DNA of 64,000 bases from Streptobacillus notomytis (lineage in GTDB: Bacteria > Fusobacteriota > Fusobacteriia > Fusobacteriales > Leptotrichiaceae), in the NCBI GenBank assembly GCA_001612575.1, contig LJRV01000308.1, forward strand, positions 36,753 to 100,752. Reading direction: 5' to 3'. The stretch's first letter is position 1. Every line of letters starts with the position of its first letter. The translations under genes and the position numbers were made by a program. This document shows, piece by piece, positions 18,676 through 27,155 of this stretch. The notes under the pieces are model-generated. The model was not told where the DNA came from. It made no database searches and saw only the letters and a program-made list of their open reading frames with translations.

Positions 18676-20814
18676 TTAATTAGTTTTATTTATTTCAATT
18701 TTAAGATTTTTAACTTCTCCAAGGAATACTAAATTCAATTGACAAGTATTATTTTGTTCATCTATTACATGTGATATATCATCACCCTGTCTTAATATTG
18801 CATTTACTGTTGTAGATTCTTTTAACCAAATACTCTTTTGGCTATTTGGACTATTACTAAAAAAATAATTTAATTTATCTGATTTAAAATCATTACTCAT
18901 AAATCTTAATAGTCTTTCTATATAGGTCGTTGTTAAAGTTTTATATATACTCTCGTAATTATTATTACTTGTTTTATATAAATTTCTAGCTTTATAAACT
19001 GTTATATTCTTTACCTTTTCATTATTTATTTGTGCTTGTTCAGATGCAAAAATAAATCCATAATTTTTACTATTTATCTCTTCTTTTATTCCAACCGTAA
19101 ATCCACTAATTTCACGTGCCATTACTGTTCTTACAATTAATGAATTATCTTCTGCTTCTATGTTAAATCTAACACCTGGATTATTTGATACATTTTTAAA
19201 TCTTTCTTTTAAATAAATAGGACATTGATATGCTGCAACTAATCCAGCAGCTATATATGCAGCATCTATATAAATCCCGTCTAAGAAAAATTCTAAATTA
19301 TCTCCATCGTTGAAAAATACTCCATCTTCATTTATAATTGCTTTTTTATCAATTTTAATTCCAGATTTATCTTTTGGTATTAAAGTTAAATTAGGTAAAA
19401 CTGGTATAATGTATTCTGAAAATTTACTATTTTCTAATACCTGTGTTTTTTCAACATACTTATTAATTCCATATATGGCAAGATTTTCAAAAGTATTCTC
19501 ATTATTTCTTTCAAAACTAATAAAAGTCTGTACTTTATGTTTATAAAGTATTTCCATTAAATTAGATAAATCCTGTACAGTATTTACATTTTTTGATTTA
19601 ATATCATTATTACCACTAAATATATTTTTACTACTCTTCTTGAAGTCATCTTTTAATGAAATGTTTGGAAAAATAGAAAACCATATTGTATTTTCAAATT
19701 CATTTTTATCATTAACAGTTCTTAAATATTTTTCTATTTTTTCTCTGTTTTTAACTTGAATTAATAATTCATTGTCAACATTAGTAATAAGTAATTTTGG
19801 TAGCATTCCTTTAGTATTTACTGAATATTGATCAAAGAATAATTTAACCCCCATAACCTTCTCTATTAATTCTTTAGCAATCTTGATAAAATCTTCTTGA
19901 GAATTTTTATACAGTTCTAAATATTGATTATAGTTATTTACTTCTTTTTCAAAATCAATTTTAAGATTATTAGTCGTTATCGGAACATATGTTCTTTTAA
20001 TTAAATTAGCTACATAATTATTTGGCTTTTCAATACTTTCATAATAATCATTTTCAAATATTTCTAATAATTTTTGACTATTATTTGGTAAAAGTTTTAC
20101 AGTTTCTAATTCCAACTGATCCTCTATAAATTCTATTTCTCCTCCATCTGAAAATTCTAAATAACCCAGTTTTATTTCCTCAATATTTACATTTTCTTTA
20201 TTCTCTCCAATTTCAAGTCTAGTTTTTATATCTTCTATAGCTAATGGTAACATCGCTAAAATATTATTGTAATTTTTTGATGCTTCTTGAAATTTATAAT
20301 TTAATAAATCTCCAACATCAAGTTTTTTAGGACTTTTATCGCTTAAAGCTTCATATTTTGCAAATAGATAATTGATTTCTTTTCTTTGTTGTTTTATATT
20401 TTCTATTATTTTTCTCGGTGATATTAACTCTAAAATATCCTCAAATTTAAAATCTACATTTTTCTGATCTAAATTTTTTCTATTTTCAATCAATGTTGAT
20501 AACATTCTTATAAAAGTATTTTCATTATTAATATATATTGTTGTATACATAGAATCTGGAATATTTTCATTTTTTGTAAGTGTATATCCAATTCTTTTAT
20601 TTTCAACATCCATATATGAATAAATTTTTGGTTCAAATTTTTCTAAAAATTCATTAAAATCCGATACTAATAAATGCTTATTTATTTCTTGAATTTTTTC
20701 ATCATCTAAACTACTAATATTTTCAACATCACCTATTAAAGTTAATATATCATAAACCTCTTCATTAAATTTTTCGAACAGTAATGTACGATTTGTTTGT
20801 TTTATAACCTCCAA
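18676..20814 (-). CDS. Large 712-residue protein, candidate contractile-sheath (TssC/VipB-like) subunit
   Basis: First structural gene of the operon. The N-terminal half is helical and acidic. The C-terminal half has a block like the conserved part of sheath proteins: DGIYIDAAYIAAGLVAAYQ, then MAREISGFTVGIKEEINSKN, GFIFASEQAQINN, VYKARNLYKT and a terminal IERLLRFMSNDF helix with mixed beta strands. No signal peptide. The start is TTG 20812-20814 behind GGGGGAGAG; no ATG exists near it. TssB, ClpV and VgrG are not in the window, so the sheath assignment is inference. Confidence 0.72.
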   Translation of the reverse strand: MEVIKQTNRTLLFEKFNEEVYDILTLIGDVENISSLDDEKIQEINKHLLVSDFNEFLEKFEPKIYSYMDVENKRIGYTLTKNENIPDSMYTTIYINNENTFIRMLSTLIENRKNLDQKNVDFKFEDILELISPRKIIENIKQQRKEINYLFAKYEALSDKSPKKLDVGDLLNYKFQEASKNYNNILAMLPLAIEDIKTRLEIGENKENVNIEEIKLGYLEFSDGGEIEFIEDQLELETVKLLPNNSQKLLEIFENDYYESIEKPNNYVANLIKRTYVPITTNNLKIDFEKEVNNYNQYLELYKNSQEDFIKIAKELIEKVMGVKLFFDQYSVNTKGMLPKLLITNVDNELLIQVKNREKIEKYLRTVNDKNEFENTIWFSIFPNISLKDDFKKSSKNIFSGNNDIKSKNVNTVQDLSNLMEILYKHKVQTFISFERNNENTFENLAIYGINKYVEKTQVLENSKFSEYIIPVLPNLTLIPKDKSGIKIDKKAIINEDGVFFNDGDNLEFFLDGIYIDAAYIAAGLVAAYQCPIYLKERFKNVSNNPGVRFNIEAEDNSLIVRTVMAREISGFTVGIKEEINSKNYGFIFASEQAQINNEKVKNITVYKARNLYKTSNNNYESIYKTLTTTYIERLLRFMSNDFKSDKLNYFFSNSPNSQKSIWLKESTTVNAILRQGDDISHVIDEQNNTCQLNLVFLGEVKNLKIEINKTN

Positions 20815-20826
20815 TAACTCTCCCCC

Positions 20827-20859
20827 TTATATATCAATTAACCCCCTAAAATTTCCCAA
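20827..20859 (-). other. Possible 10-codon leader ORF in the sheath-operon 5' leader
   Basis: In the 67-nt leader a TTG (20857-20859) follows an excellent AAGGAGG and opens a ten-codon frame (MGNFRGLIDI) closed by TAA at 20827-20829, 12 bases before the TTG of the sheath-like gene. Two further G-rich Shine-Dalgarno-like runs (AGGGGG, GGGGGAGAG) follow. It could be a leader peptide or simply redundant ribosome binding sites. Confidence 0.35.
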
Positions 20860-20887
20860 CTAACCTCCTTCCATTAATTGATAACTC

Positions 20888-20916
20888 ATTATATTATTTT
20901 TTAATTTTAATGTCAA
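20888..20916 (-). promoter_or_regulatory. Consensus promoter of the FHA/sheath-like operon
   Basis: On the minus strand a perfect TTGACA (20911-20916) and perfect TATAAT (20888-20893) with a 17-bp spacer. It is one of the few full-consensus promoters in the window, which suggests the operon is strongly expressed. Confidence 0.88.
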
Positions 20917-20960
20917 GTATTTTTTAATTTTATTTTAATTAAAGTAATTTTTGAAATAAA

Positions 20961-20984
20961 AAATGTACCATCTTAGGTACATTT
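20961..20984 (-). terminator. Intrinsic terminator after trmB
   Basis: Stem AAATGTACC / GGTACATTT with loop ATCTTA, followed on the minus strand by a T run; it lies four bases past the trmB stop and upstream of the sheath-operon promoter. Confidence 0.85.
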
Positions 20985-20987
20985 ATA

Positions 20988-21683
20988 TTATTTTTTAATT
21001 ATTTCAATATATTTAATATTCATATTATGTTTAGATAAAAATAAATGTTCAAATTCTGTTTTTATATTATCCAAAGCCTTTTCGGAATTATGTAAATCAT
21101 CCGTATGATAAACAACTTCATAGTTTTTACTATCTTTTATTAATTCTAAAATATCTAAATAATAATTCAAATGATCTGTTTTAAAATATATTTTTGAACC
21201 TGATTTTAATACTACATCTAAATCATTTAAAAGTTTAGGTCCAAATATTCTTTTATGTTCCTCGTTTTCCCAAGGATCTGGAAAATTAATATACAGACCT
21301 GAAAGTTCATTATCACCTATAAATTCTTTAAGTGAATTCACTCTCTTTTTTAGAAATAGTAAATTGTTCAAATTATTTTTTTCTGCTTTTCTCGCAGCTT
21401 GAACTAATCTTTTTAATCTAAGTTCAACACCTAAAAAATTAATATTAGGATTTTGTAATGCTTTATTATTTGTAAAATTAGCACTTCCACTTCCAATTTC
21501 TAAATGTAATTCATTATTATTTTTAAAATAAATTTCATTCCACATACCTTTTGAATTCAAAATTTCTTCATCATCAAATATTAAATGATTAGGATATTTT
21601 GGCATTTCATACATGTATATATTATAATGTTTTTTGGGCTTATCAAAAAAGTATTCCCAAAGTTCTTTGTTCCTAAATTTCAT
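20988..21683 (-). CDS. trmB: tRNA (guanine(46)-N7)-methyltransferase
   Basis: TrmB makes m7G46 in the tRNA variable loop. The SAM site ELHLEIGSGSANF, the NINFLGVELR segment and the family signature NFPDPWENEEHKRIF are clear; the C-terminal TEFEHLF block is present. 231 residues is typical. Just downstream of a SurA-N-like gene, with which it is probably co-transcribed. Confidence 0.94.
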   Translation of the reverse strand: MKFRNKELWEYFFDKPKKHYNIYMYEMPKYPNHLIFDDEEILNSKGMWNEIYFKNNNELHLEIGSGSANFTNNKALQNPNINFLGVELRLKRLVQAARKAEKNNLNNLLFLKKRVNSLKEFIGDNELSGLYINFPDPWENEEHKRIFGPKLLNDLDVVLKSGSKIYFKTDHLNYYLDILELIKDSKNYEVVYHTDDLHNSEKALDNIKTEFEHLFLSKHNMNIKYIEIIKK

Positions 21684-21689
21684 GTTTAT

Positions 21690-22472
21690 TTATTTTATAT
21701 ATTCCTTTACAAGTTTTTCTATATCATATTCCTTAATTACTCTTTCAACTATTTCATTTTTAACTTCTGCAATTTTTGCATTAAGTAAATTATCTCCAAC
21801 ATATTTAAATAATTCTTCTTGAGAATAATTTTTAACTGCTTCAAAATTTTCTTTTGAGAATTTTTGCATTTCATCTAATACAGTTTGATTAGAAATTATT
21901 GCTTTTTCTTCAATTAATTTATTTAAATAATAATTAAGTCTTGCATCTTTTTTAATTAATTCTATTTCTTCATTATTTTCCTCAAAAAAATTATCTTTTT
22001 TAGCATTTTCTTTCAATACATTTATTAATAATATAGATTTAATTAAATTTTCATTTCCTTTTGTAAATAATATATCTTCTTTTGATAAAACAACATTATC
22101 ATCCATTTCATTCATCAATTTTTTAACTAAATCTTCAAATAATAAATAGTTTGATTGTTCGGTTAAATCTTTTTTTATAATTTCTCTTGCTTCATTAAAT
22201 GGTATTTTATTTTGTTCAAAATATTCTTTATTTTTGTTATATACTTCTATAATAGAATTTTCATTAACCATAACTCTTGGTTCAACTTTTTTTCTCATAT
22301 ATAATTCTAAAACTAAATTTTCTTCGCTAAACCATATATTTTTCTTATCACTTTCATCAAATTCATAATTTAAACTTTCATTATATATAGCTTTCGAAAC
22401 TAAATTCATTTTTACTGCTTCTTCATTTTTATTGAATATTTCTATTTCTTTTTTAGTTAACTTTAATTCCAT
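21690..22472 (-). CDS. Conserved helical protein with SurA-N/PPIase-like chaperone fold, no PPIase domain
   Basis: 260 residues, nearly all helix, strongly charged, no signal peptide and no membrane helix, so probably cytoplasmic. The segment VNENSIIEVYNKNKEYFEQ (residues about 68-86) followed by an I/L-rich AREIIKKDLTEQ helix is the pattern seen in SurA/PpiD/trigger-factor-type chaperone arms. No parvulin domain follows. A chaperone or peptidyl-prolyl-isomerase-derived role is possible. It sits between tRNA-Leu and trmB, with a GAAAGGATGAT ribosome binding site. Confidence 0.7.
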   Translation of the reverse strand: MELKLTKKEIEIFNKNEEAVKMNLVSKAIYNESLNYEFDESDKKNIWFSEENLVLELYMRKKVEPRVMVNENSIIEVYNKNKEYFEQNKIPFNEAREIIKKDLTEQSNYLLFEDLVKKLMNEMDDNVVLSKEDILFTKGNENLIKSILLINVLKENAKKDNFFEENNEEIELIKKDARLNYYLNKLIEEKAIISNQTVLDEMQKFSKENFEAVKNYSQEELFKYVGDNLLNAKIAEVKNEIVERVIKEYDIEKLVKEYIK

Positions 22473-22495
22473 AGTATCATCCTTTCAAAAAAAAA

Positions 22496-22578
22496 TGGTG
22501 ACTAGGAAGGGACTCGAACCCTTATGATTTCTCGGCAGATTTTGAGTCTGCTGCGTCTACCGATTTCGCCACCCAGCC
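22496..22578 (-). tRNA. tRNA-Leu (anticodon CAA)
   Basis: 83-nt type II tRNA with encoded CCA. The acceptor GGCTGGG pairs with CCTAGTC (two G-U pairs). The anticodon stem GCAGA/TCTGC encloses loop CTCAAAA, so the anticodon is CAA (reads UUG). A short variable arm (GA-GAAA-TC), the T arm AAGGG-TTCGAGT-CCCTT and a leucine-type D arm are all present. Confidence 0.95.
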
Positions 22579-22587
22579 ATCTACAAT

Positions 22588-22616
22588 AGTTTAACATAAT
22601 TTTTTCAAAAAAACAA
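22588..22616 (-). promoter_or_regulatory. Promoter of tRNA-Leu, -35 box inside the upstream terminator
   Basis: Minus strand TTGTTT (22611-22616) and TAAACT (22588-22593), 17-bp spacer, TGT extended -10, ten bases before the mature tRNA. The -35 is formed by the last stem bases and T run of the autotransporter terminator. Confidence 0.65.
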
Positions 22617-22637
22617 GATAGAACATTGTTCTATCTT
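22615..22637 (-). terminator. Intrinsic terminator of the autotransporter gene
   Basis: Inverted repeat AAGATAGAACA / TGTTCTATCTT followed by seven Ts on the minus strand, 16 bp downstream of the autotransporter stop. Confidence 0.85.
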
Positions 22638-22652
22638 ATTTATCAGAAAATA

Positions 22653-24479
22653 TTATCTTAATGCAATCTCTACTCTTCTATTTAAATATCTTCCTGTTGA
22701 ATTCTTATTTGTTTCCACAATATTACTATATCCTGATGAACTTACCTTTCTTATAGATATACTTCCATCTAATCCTAATTCTCTTAATTTTTCAGCAACT
22801 TTATTTGCTCTCCTTAACCCCAATTCAAGATTGAAATTTTCATTTGATACATTATCTGTATACCCTGTTATATATATTTTTCTGTTCTTAAAATTAATGT
22901 TTAATTCTTTCACAATATTCCTAAGTATATCTATTTGTGAACTTGTTAATTCTGATGCTCCCATCTTATATCCATTTAATGTATATAGATCATCTTCATT
23001 TACTTTAATGCTTTCATAATTTTTTAATTTTTCTCTAAATCTTTCAAGCTCTTGACATATGTTGCCATTTTGTTTATCTAATTTATCATTTAAAGCATTC
23101 AATCTTTCTAAATAAATATTAATAGTTGTATCTTTTTCTTTTGAATCATTATCATAACCTCCAAATTGATAACTTATTCCTGCTCCTAATGCTAAATATC
23201 CTTTTGTATTAAGTGATCCACTTGCTCTATACACTATATTATCATTTGTTCCAGAAAATCCTAAAGCAAAAGCATTCTCTCCATTATAGTAAGCATATGA
23301 TCCTGAAAGATTATGTCCTTTATTATTTACTTGTAATAAATTTGCCATTGCTATTGCATTTGCTATTCCACTATTTGCTGCAACTCCTTTTTCTATATCT
23401 TTTTTAATTTTATCTGATAAATCTACATTAACTTCATTTCCATTTGCTTTTGTTATAATATGATCAGAACCCTTAATTTTAAAATTCAGTCCACTATTTT
23501 TATTTAACATTTGTTTTTCTGTAGTTCCACTATCTCCATCAAATGATAAGGTATTTGTAGATAATTTCTCTAATTTTTCACTCGTTTCTTTATTTTTATC
23601 AAAATTCTCTTTTATTGAATCATGTATAGTATTCTTACTAGTTCCACCAATATTTGACATAGTTATTTTACCATTTATATCCAAATTTGCATTAGAACCA
23701 AAAATATCTTTAACTGAACTTGCAAAATATCCAAAAATCTTATTTGTTGAATAAAGTTGTGAACCATTTATTGCATCAGTAGATGTGCTACTTATTTGTC
23801 CTGCTGCAACATTCTGTAGTTGTCTTTCCTTATCTTTATCTCCTATAGATACTACTGAAACAGGATTATTTCCTGCAAATCCATTATATTTTATATTTTC
23901 TATTGTAACTTCATTTGTTTTTACTGCATTTGTTGTCTTACTATTAGATCCTATAGCTACTGATTTTTCTGAATTGGCCTCTGCTTGATCACCTATTGCT
24001 ATTGAATATTCTCCTTTAGTTTTAGCTTCATTTCCTAGTACTATTGAAAAGGCTTTTCCAGCTTTTGAATTACTTCCTATTGATATTGAAGTCCCTCCTT
24101 CAGCTTGTGCTTTATATCCTTGTGCTATTGCATAATTTGCTCCAGATTTTGCTCCATATCCATGTGATATTGAAGCGTATCCATCAGCTTGCGCTTCATA
24201 CCCTTGTGTTACTGCAGCATATCCTTCACTTGAACTTTTATTTCCAATTGCTATTGAGTATTCTCCACCATGTTCTGTTTTAGAACCCACACTAATACTA
24301 TTTTTATTTTGATCTCCTATTCCATAATATATTGGTTTTATTTCATAATTCATACCATTTCGTTTTTTTAATCCTTCTGGCATTAAATCTGTAGTTTGTC
24401 TATTTGCAAAAATATTTTCTATTGTCAAAAATGTAATAAATAATAATAGTATGTTAAATAATGATTTATTTTTTTTCAT
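22653..24479 (-). CDS. Trimeric autotransporter adhesin (YadA-like) with C-terminal OmpA peptidoglycan-binding domain
   Basis: 608 residues. Signal peptide 1-25. A YadA head of 14-residue repeats (about 60-180: SIAIG, AVTQG, SISHG, SISIG). A neck/stalk at about 215-250 (QLQNVAAGQISSTSTDAINGSQLYSTNK). Coiled stalk to about 360. A short trimeric beta-barrel anchor at about 365-441, ending SYQFGG. Unusually, the barrel is followed by a linker coiled coil (447-495) and an OmpA C-terminal domain (505-608), with the peptidoglycan-binding pair likely the Asp of GYTDN and the Arg in LRRAN. The head would be at the surface and the OmpA domain in the periplasm. Confidence 0.93.
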   Translation of the reverse strand: MKKNKSLFNILLLFITFLTIENIFANRQTTDLMPEGLKKRNGMNYEIKPIYYGIGDQNKNSISVGSKTEHGGEYSIAIGNKSSSEGYAAVTQGYEAQADGYASISHGYGAKSGANYAIAQGYKAQAEGGTSISIGSNSKAGKAFSIVLGNEAKTKGEYSIAIGDQAEANSEKSVAIGSNSKTTNAVKTNEVTIENIKYNGFAGNNPVSVVSIGDKDKERQLQNVAAGQISSTSTDAINGSQLYSTNKIFGYFASSVKDIFGSNANLDINGKITMSNIGGTSKNTIHDSIKENFDKNKETSEKLEKLSTNTLSFDGDSGTTEKQMLNKNSGLNFKIKGSDHIITKANGNEVNVDLSDKIKKDIEKGVAANSGIANAIAMANLLQVNNKGHNLSGSYAYYNGENAFALGFSGTNDNIVYRASGSLNTKGYLALGAGISYQFGGYDNDSKEKDTTINIYLERLNALNDKLDKQNGNICQELERFREKLKNYESIKVNEDDLYTLNGYKMGASELTSSQIDILRNIVKELNINFKNRKIYITGYTDNVSNENFNLELGLRRANKVAEKLRELGLDGSISIRKVSSSGYSNIVETNKNSTGRYLNRRVEIALR

Positions 24480-24559
24480 ATTAACCTCATTTCTTTTTAT
24501 TATATTTTTTAAACTACCAACTTATACAGAATATTATAATAAAATTCTTAAATAGTTTT

Positions 24560-25291
24560 TTATTTCAATATTCTCGATAAAAATTCTTTTGTTCTTTCGT
24601 TTTTAGGATTAGTAAATATCTCATCTGGATGTCCTTCTTCAAGAATAATTCCACTATCCATAAAAATTATTTTATCAGAGACTTCTCTTGCAAAATCCAT
24701 TTCATGTGTTACTATTATCATAGTTAAACCTTCATCTGCCAGTTCTTTTATAACTTTTAAAACCTCTCCAACCATTTCAGGATCTAACGCAGATGTTGGT
24801 TCATCAAATAATAATAATTCTGGATTTACAGAAAGTGCCCTTGCTATTGCAACTCTTTGTTTTTGTCCACCAGATAATTGATTTGGTCTGGCATTAATAA
24901 ATTTGGACATTCCAACTTTTTCTAAATATTTTATAGCGTTATTTCTTGCTTCTTCTCTTGTTCTACCTAAAACACTTATTTGTGCTAACATACAGTTTTC
25001 AAGTACATTTAAATTATTAAATAAATTAAACTGTTGAAACACCATCCCAACCTTACTTCTATATTTATTAAGTGATATTTTCTTATCCTTAATATCAATA
25101 TCTTTATATGTAACATTACCGTCATCATATGTTTCAAGTAAATTTAAACATCTTAATAAAGTGGATTTTCCTGATCCCGAAGAACCTATAATTGAAATAA
25201 CTTCACCAACATTTACTTCAAAATTTATTCCATTTAATATATTTCTTTTACCATAACTCTTTTTTAAATTCATAACTTTAATTATACTCAT
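24560..25291 (-). CDS. Polar amino-acid ABC transporter ATPase (probably lysine)
   Basis: GlnQ/ArtP-type ATPase of 243 residues. Walker [13 protein letters not shown]-loop VFQQFNLF, signature [15 protein letters not shown], Walker [15 protein letters not shown] and the His of VTHEM are all present. Paired with the fused binding-permease protein, whose stop lies two bases upstream of its start. The operon lies behind a lysine riboswitch, so lysine is the likely substrate. Confidence 0.93.
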   Translation of the reverse strand: MSIIKVMNLKKSYGKRNILNGINFEVNVGEVISIIGSSGSGKSTLLRCLNLLETYDDGNVTYKDIDIKDKKISLNKYRSKVGMVFQQFNLFNNLNVLENCMLAQISVLGRTREEARNNAIKYLEKVGMSKFINARPNQLSGGQKQRVAIARALSVNPELLLFDEPTSALDPEMVGEVLKVIKELADEGLTMIIVTHEMDFAREVSDKIIFMDSGIILEEGHPDEIFTNPKNERTKEFLSRILK

Positions 25292-25293
25292 AT

Positions 25294-26826
25294 TTATCCC
25301 TCAATTTCATATTCTTTATTTCCATCCATTTTCTTTTCTAAGTATCTAAATAATTTAGATAATGAATAAGTTAATACAAAATATATAGCACAAGTAATAA
25401 CAAAAACTTCATAATATCTTACATGTGAACCTACTATAGATTTTGAAGTAGTAAATAATTCTGTAACACCTATAGAAAATAGTACAGAAGTATCTTTTAT
25501 ATTAATAATAAATTCATTTGCAACGGATGGCATTACATTTCTAATGGATTGAGGAAGTATAACTTTTCTCATAATATTAAAATGATTCATCCCCAATGCC
25601 TGTGCTGCCTCATATTGACCTTTTTCAATTGAGTCTATTCCACCTCTAATAATTTCAGTAATATATGCTCCAGTATTATATGAAACTATTATTAAAGCTG
25701 ATGTTAGTGCTGGAATATTTATTCCAGTTATTTGTGAAAATCCATAATAGAATATTATTGCTTGAACTATCATAGGAGTTCCACGAATAAATGTTACATA
25801 TATTGATACAAAATATTTAAATATATTGTATGTAAATATTGATAACCACGAGTTTTTATTAACATTTCTTTCATCTCTTAATAAAGATAATATTAATCCG
25901 ATAATAAATCCAAAAAAAGTTCCTATTAAAGATAAATTAATTGTAGTTAATGTTCCTTGTAAAAAATCTTTCCAATAATTAACAATAAAATATTTTATCC
26001 AACCAAAGAAATTAACAGGTAATACATCTGAACTTTGATTAGGTTGTGTTTCTATTGCTCTTTTCATTATTTCTTCTCTTTGTTCAATAGAAATTTCAGA
26101 TAATATACTATTAATTTTATTTCTAAGTTCAATATTACCTTTTTTTAATGCTATAGCAACATTTACATCATCTCTATCATATTTAAACCCATTATCTTTA
26201 GAAAACTCAACAAAGGATATATTAGGATTGGATATTTTAGCTGATAAAGCTCCTGGTTTTTCAGAAATATATCCATCTATTTTACCTGATACTAATGCAA
26301 CAAGCATATTAGAAAAGTTTTCACTTGCATTTTCTTTTTTTAATCCCATTATTTGATCTAATACAGTATAATGAAACGTATTTAACTGTGCTGTTAATTT
26401 ACTATTAGAAAATTCTTGTATATTCTTAGCAGCTAAATATTTAGAATCATTTTTTACAACTATTACTAAATCTGATTCATAATAAGGATTTGTAAATTCT
26501 AAATTTTCTTTTCTTTTTTTAGTGGGTGACATTCCTGCAATTACGACATCGATTTTATCTGAATTTAATGCTGGTCCTAATAATGAATCCCAATCACTTT
26601 GTACTATTTCTAGTTCCATATCAAGTTTTTCTGCAATAATTTTTGCTATTTCTACATCATAGCCACCAACATAACCATTTCTCAATTTTACTGCACCATT
26701 TCTATCATCACTTTGAAACCAATTAAAAGGTGCATATCCTGCTTCCATTCCTACCCTTAGCTTATCCATACCTAAAGAAAAAACAGATAATATTAGCAAT
26801 ACGAATAATACAATTTTTCTTTTCAT
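25294..26826 (-). CDS. Fused amino-acid-binding / permease ABC protein (probably lysine)
   Basis: 510 residues. A signal peptide (1-18) leads into a family-3 solute-binding domain (about 20-265: [43 protein letters not shown]). A GlnP/HisM-type permease follows (about 280-500) with several membrane helices and the EAA loop ([19 protein letters not shown]). Binding-permease fusions of this kind are common in Firmicutes and Fusobacteria. The ATG follows GAAAGGAAAAAGT. Lysine specificity is inferred from the riboswitch, not from the binding pocket. Confidence 0.92.
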   Translation of the reverse strand: MKRKIVLFVLLILSVFSLGMDKLRVGMEAGYAPFNWFQSDDRNGAVKLRNGYVGGYDVEIAKIIAEKLDMELEIVQSDWDSLLGPALNSDKIDVVIAGMSPTKKRKENLEFTNPYYESDLVIVVKNDSKYLAAKNIQEFSNSKLTAQLNTFHYTVLDQIMGLKKENASENFSNMLVALVSGKIDGYISEKPGALSAKISNPNISFVEFSKDNGFKYDRDDVNVAIALKKGNIELRNKINSILSEISIEQREEIMKRAIETQPNQSSDVLPVNFFGWIKYFIVNYWKDFLQGTLTTINLSLIGTFFGFIIGLILSLLRDERNVNKNSWLSIFTYNIFKYFVSIYVTFIRGTPMIVQAIIFYYGFSQITGINIPALTSALIIVSYNTGAYITEIIRGGIDSIEKGQYEAAQALGMNHFNIMRKVILPQSIRNVMPSVANEFIINIKDTSVLFSIGVTELFTTSKSIVGSHVRYYEVFVITCAIYFVLTYSLSKLFRYLEKKMDGNKEYEIEG

Positions 26827-26843
26827 ACTTTTTCCTTTCTAAA

Positions 26844-26870
26844 TAAAAAAACTGATAGAATTCTATCAGT
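26844..26870 (-). terminator. Expression-platform terminator of the lysine riboswitch
   Basis: A 20-base perfect palindrome (arms ACTGATAGAA, 26851-26870) followed by seven Ts on the minus strand. It lies between the lysine aptamer and the transporter start codon. Confidence 0.85.
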
Positions 26871-26894
26871 AAGTATAAAAAAATAACTATACTT

Positions 26895-27064
26895 AACCAA
26901 TAGCTCAACATTATATTTTATAATGACAGTATTATAAATGTTATTTATAATCCCACCTATGTAGTTGTCAAATACATAAGTTCGGCAATTTCCCCTTTCA
27001 AATTTAATCATCACATTGACTAGTTCATAAATTTTACTGTTGAATTTTGCACCTCTATCTCGTT
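26895..27064 (-). ncRNA. Lysine riboswitch (L-box) aptamer
   Basis: The minus-strand leader carries the conserved L-box elements in order: GATAGAGGTGC at the 5' P1/P2 junction, AGTA of the loop-E-like turn, GAAAGGGGAAATTGCCGAA in the core, and a 3' P1 strand (GAGCTAT). These match the well-known B. subtilis lysC leader. A terminator follows, so lysine binding should stop transcription. It controls the fused amino-acid transporter at 24560-26826. Confidence 0.88.
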
Positions 27065-27073
27065 ATTTGGTAT

Positions 27074-27102
27074 ATACTAGCATATTATTTCTAAAATGTA
27101 AA
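27074..27102 (-). promoter_or_regulatory. Promoter of the riboswitch-transporter operon
   Basis: Minus strand TTTACA (27097-27102) and TAGTAT (27074-27079), 17-bp spacer, TGC extended -10, about ten bases before the 5' strand of the riboswitch P1 stem. Confidence 0.7.
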
Positions 27103-27116
27103 GAAAATAAATAAAA

Positions 27117-27151
27117 AATATCATTAATGTAAAATTTACACTAATGATATT
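27117..27151 (-). terminator. Intrinsic terminator of the PBP1A operon
   Basis: Long imperfect inverted repeat (17-bp arms, one mismatch) just after the PBP stop, followed on the minus strand by TTTTTTATTT. It separates the rph-rlmN-PBP operon from the lysine-transporter promoter. Confidence 0.82.
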
Positions 27152-27155
27152 CATT

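Noticed and set aside
11802..20814. Prophage or tailocin
   Set aside because: No terminase, capsid, integrase, holin, lysin or tail-fibre gene is visible, and the operon carries FHA and kinase-like genes instead.
26823..27014. 63-codon open frame upstream of the amino-acid transporter
   Set aside because: It lies wholly in the lysine riboswitch and its terminator; its composition is that of structured RNA and it overlaps the transporter start.
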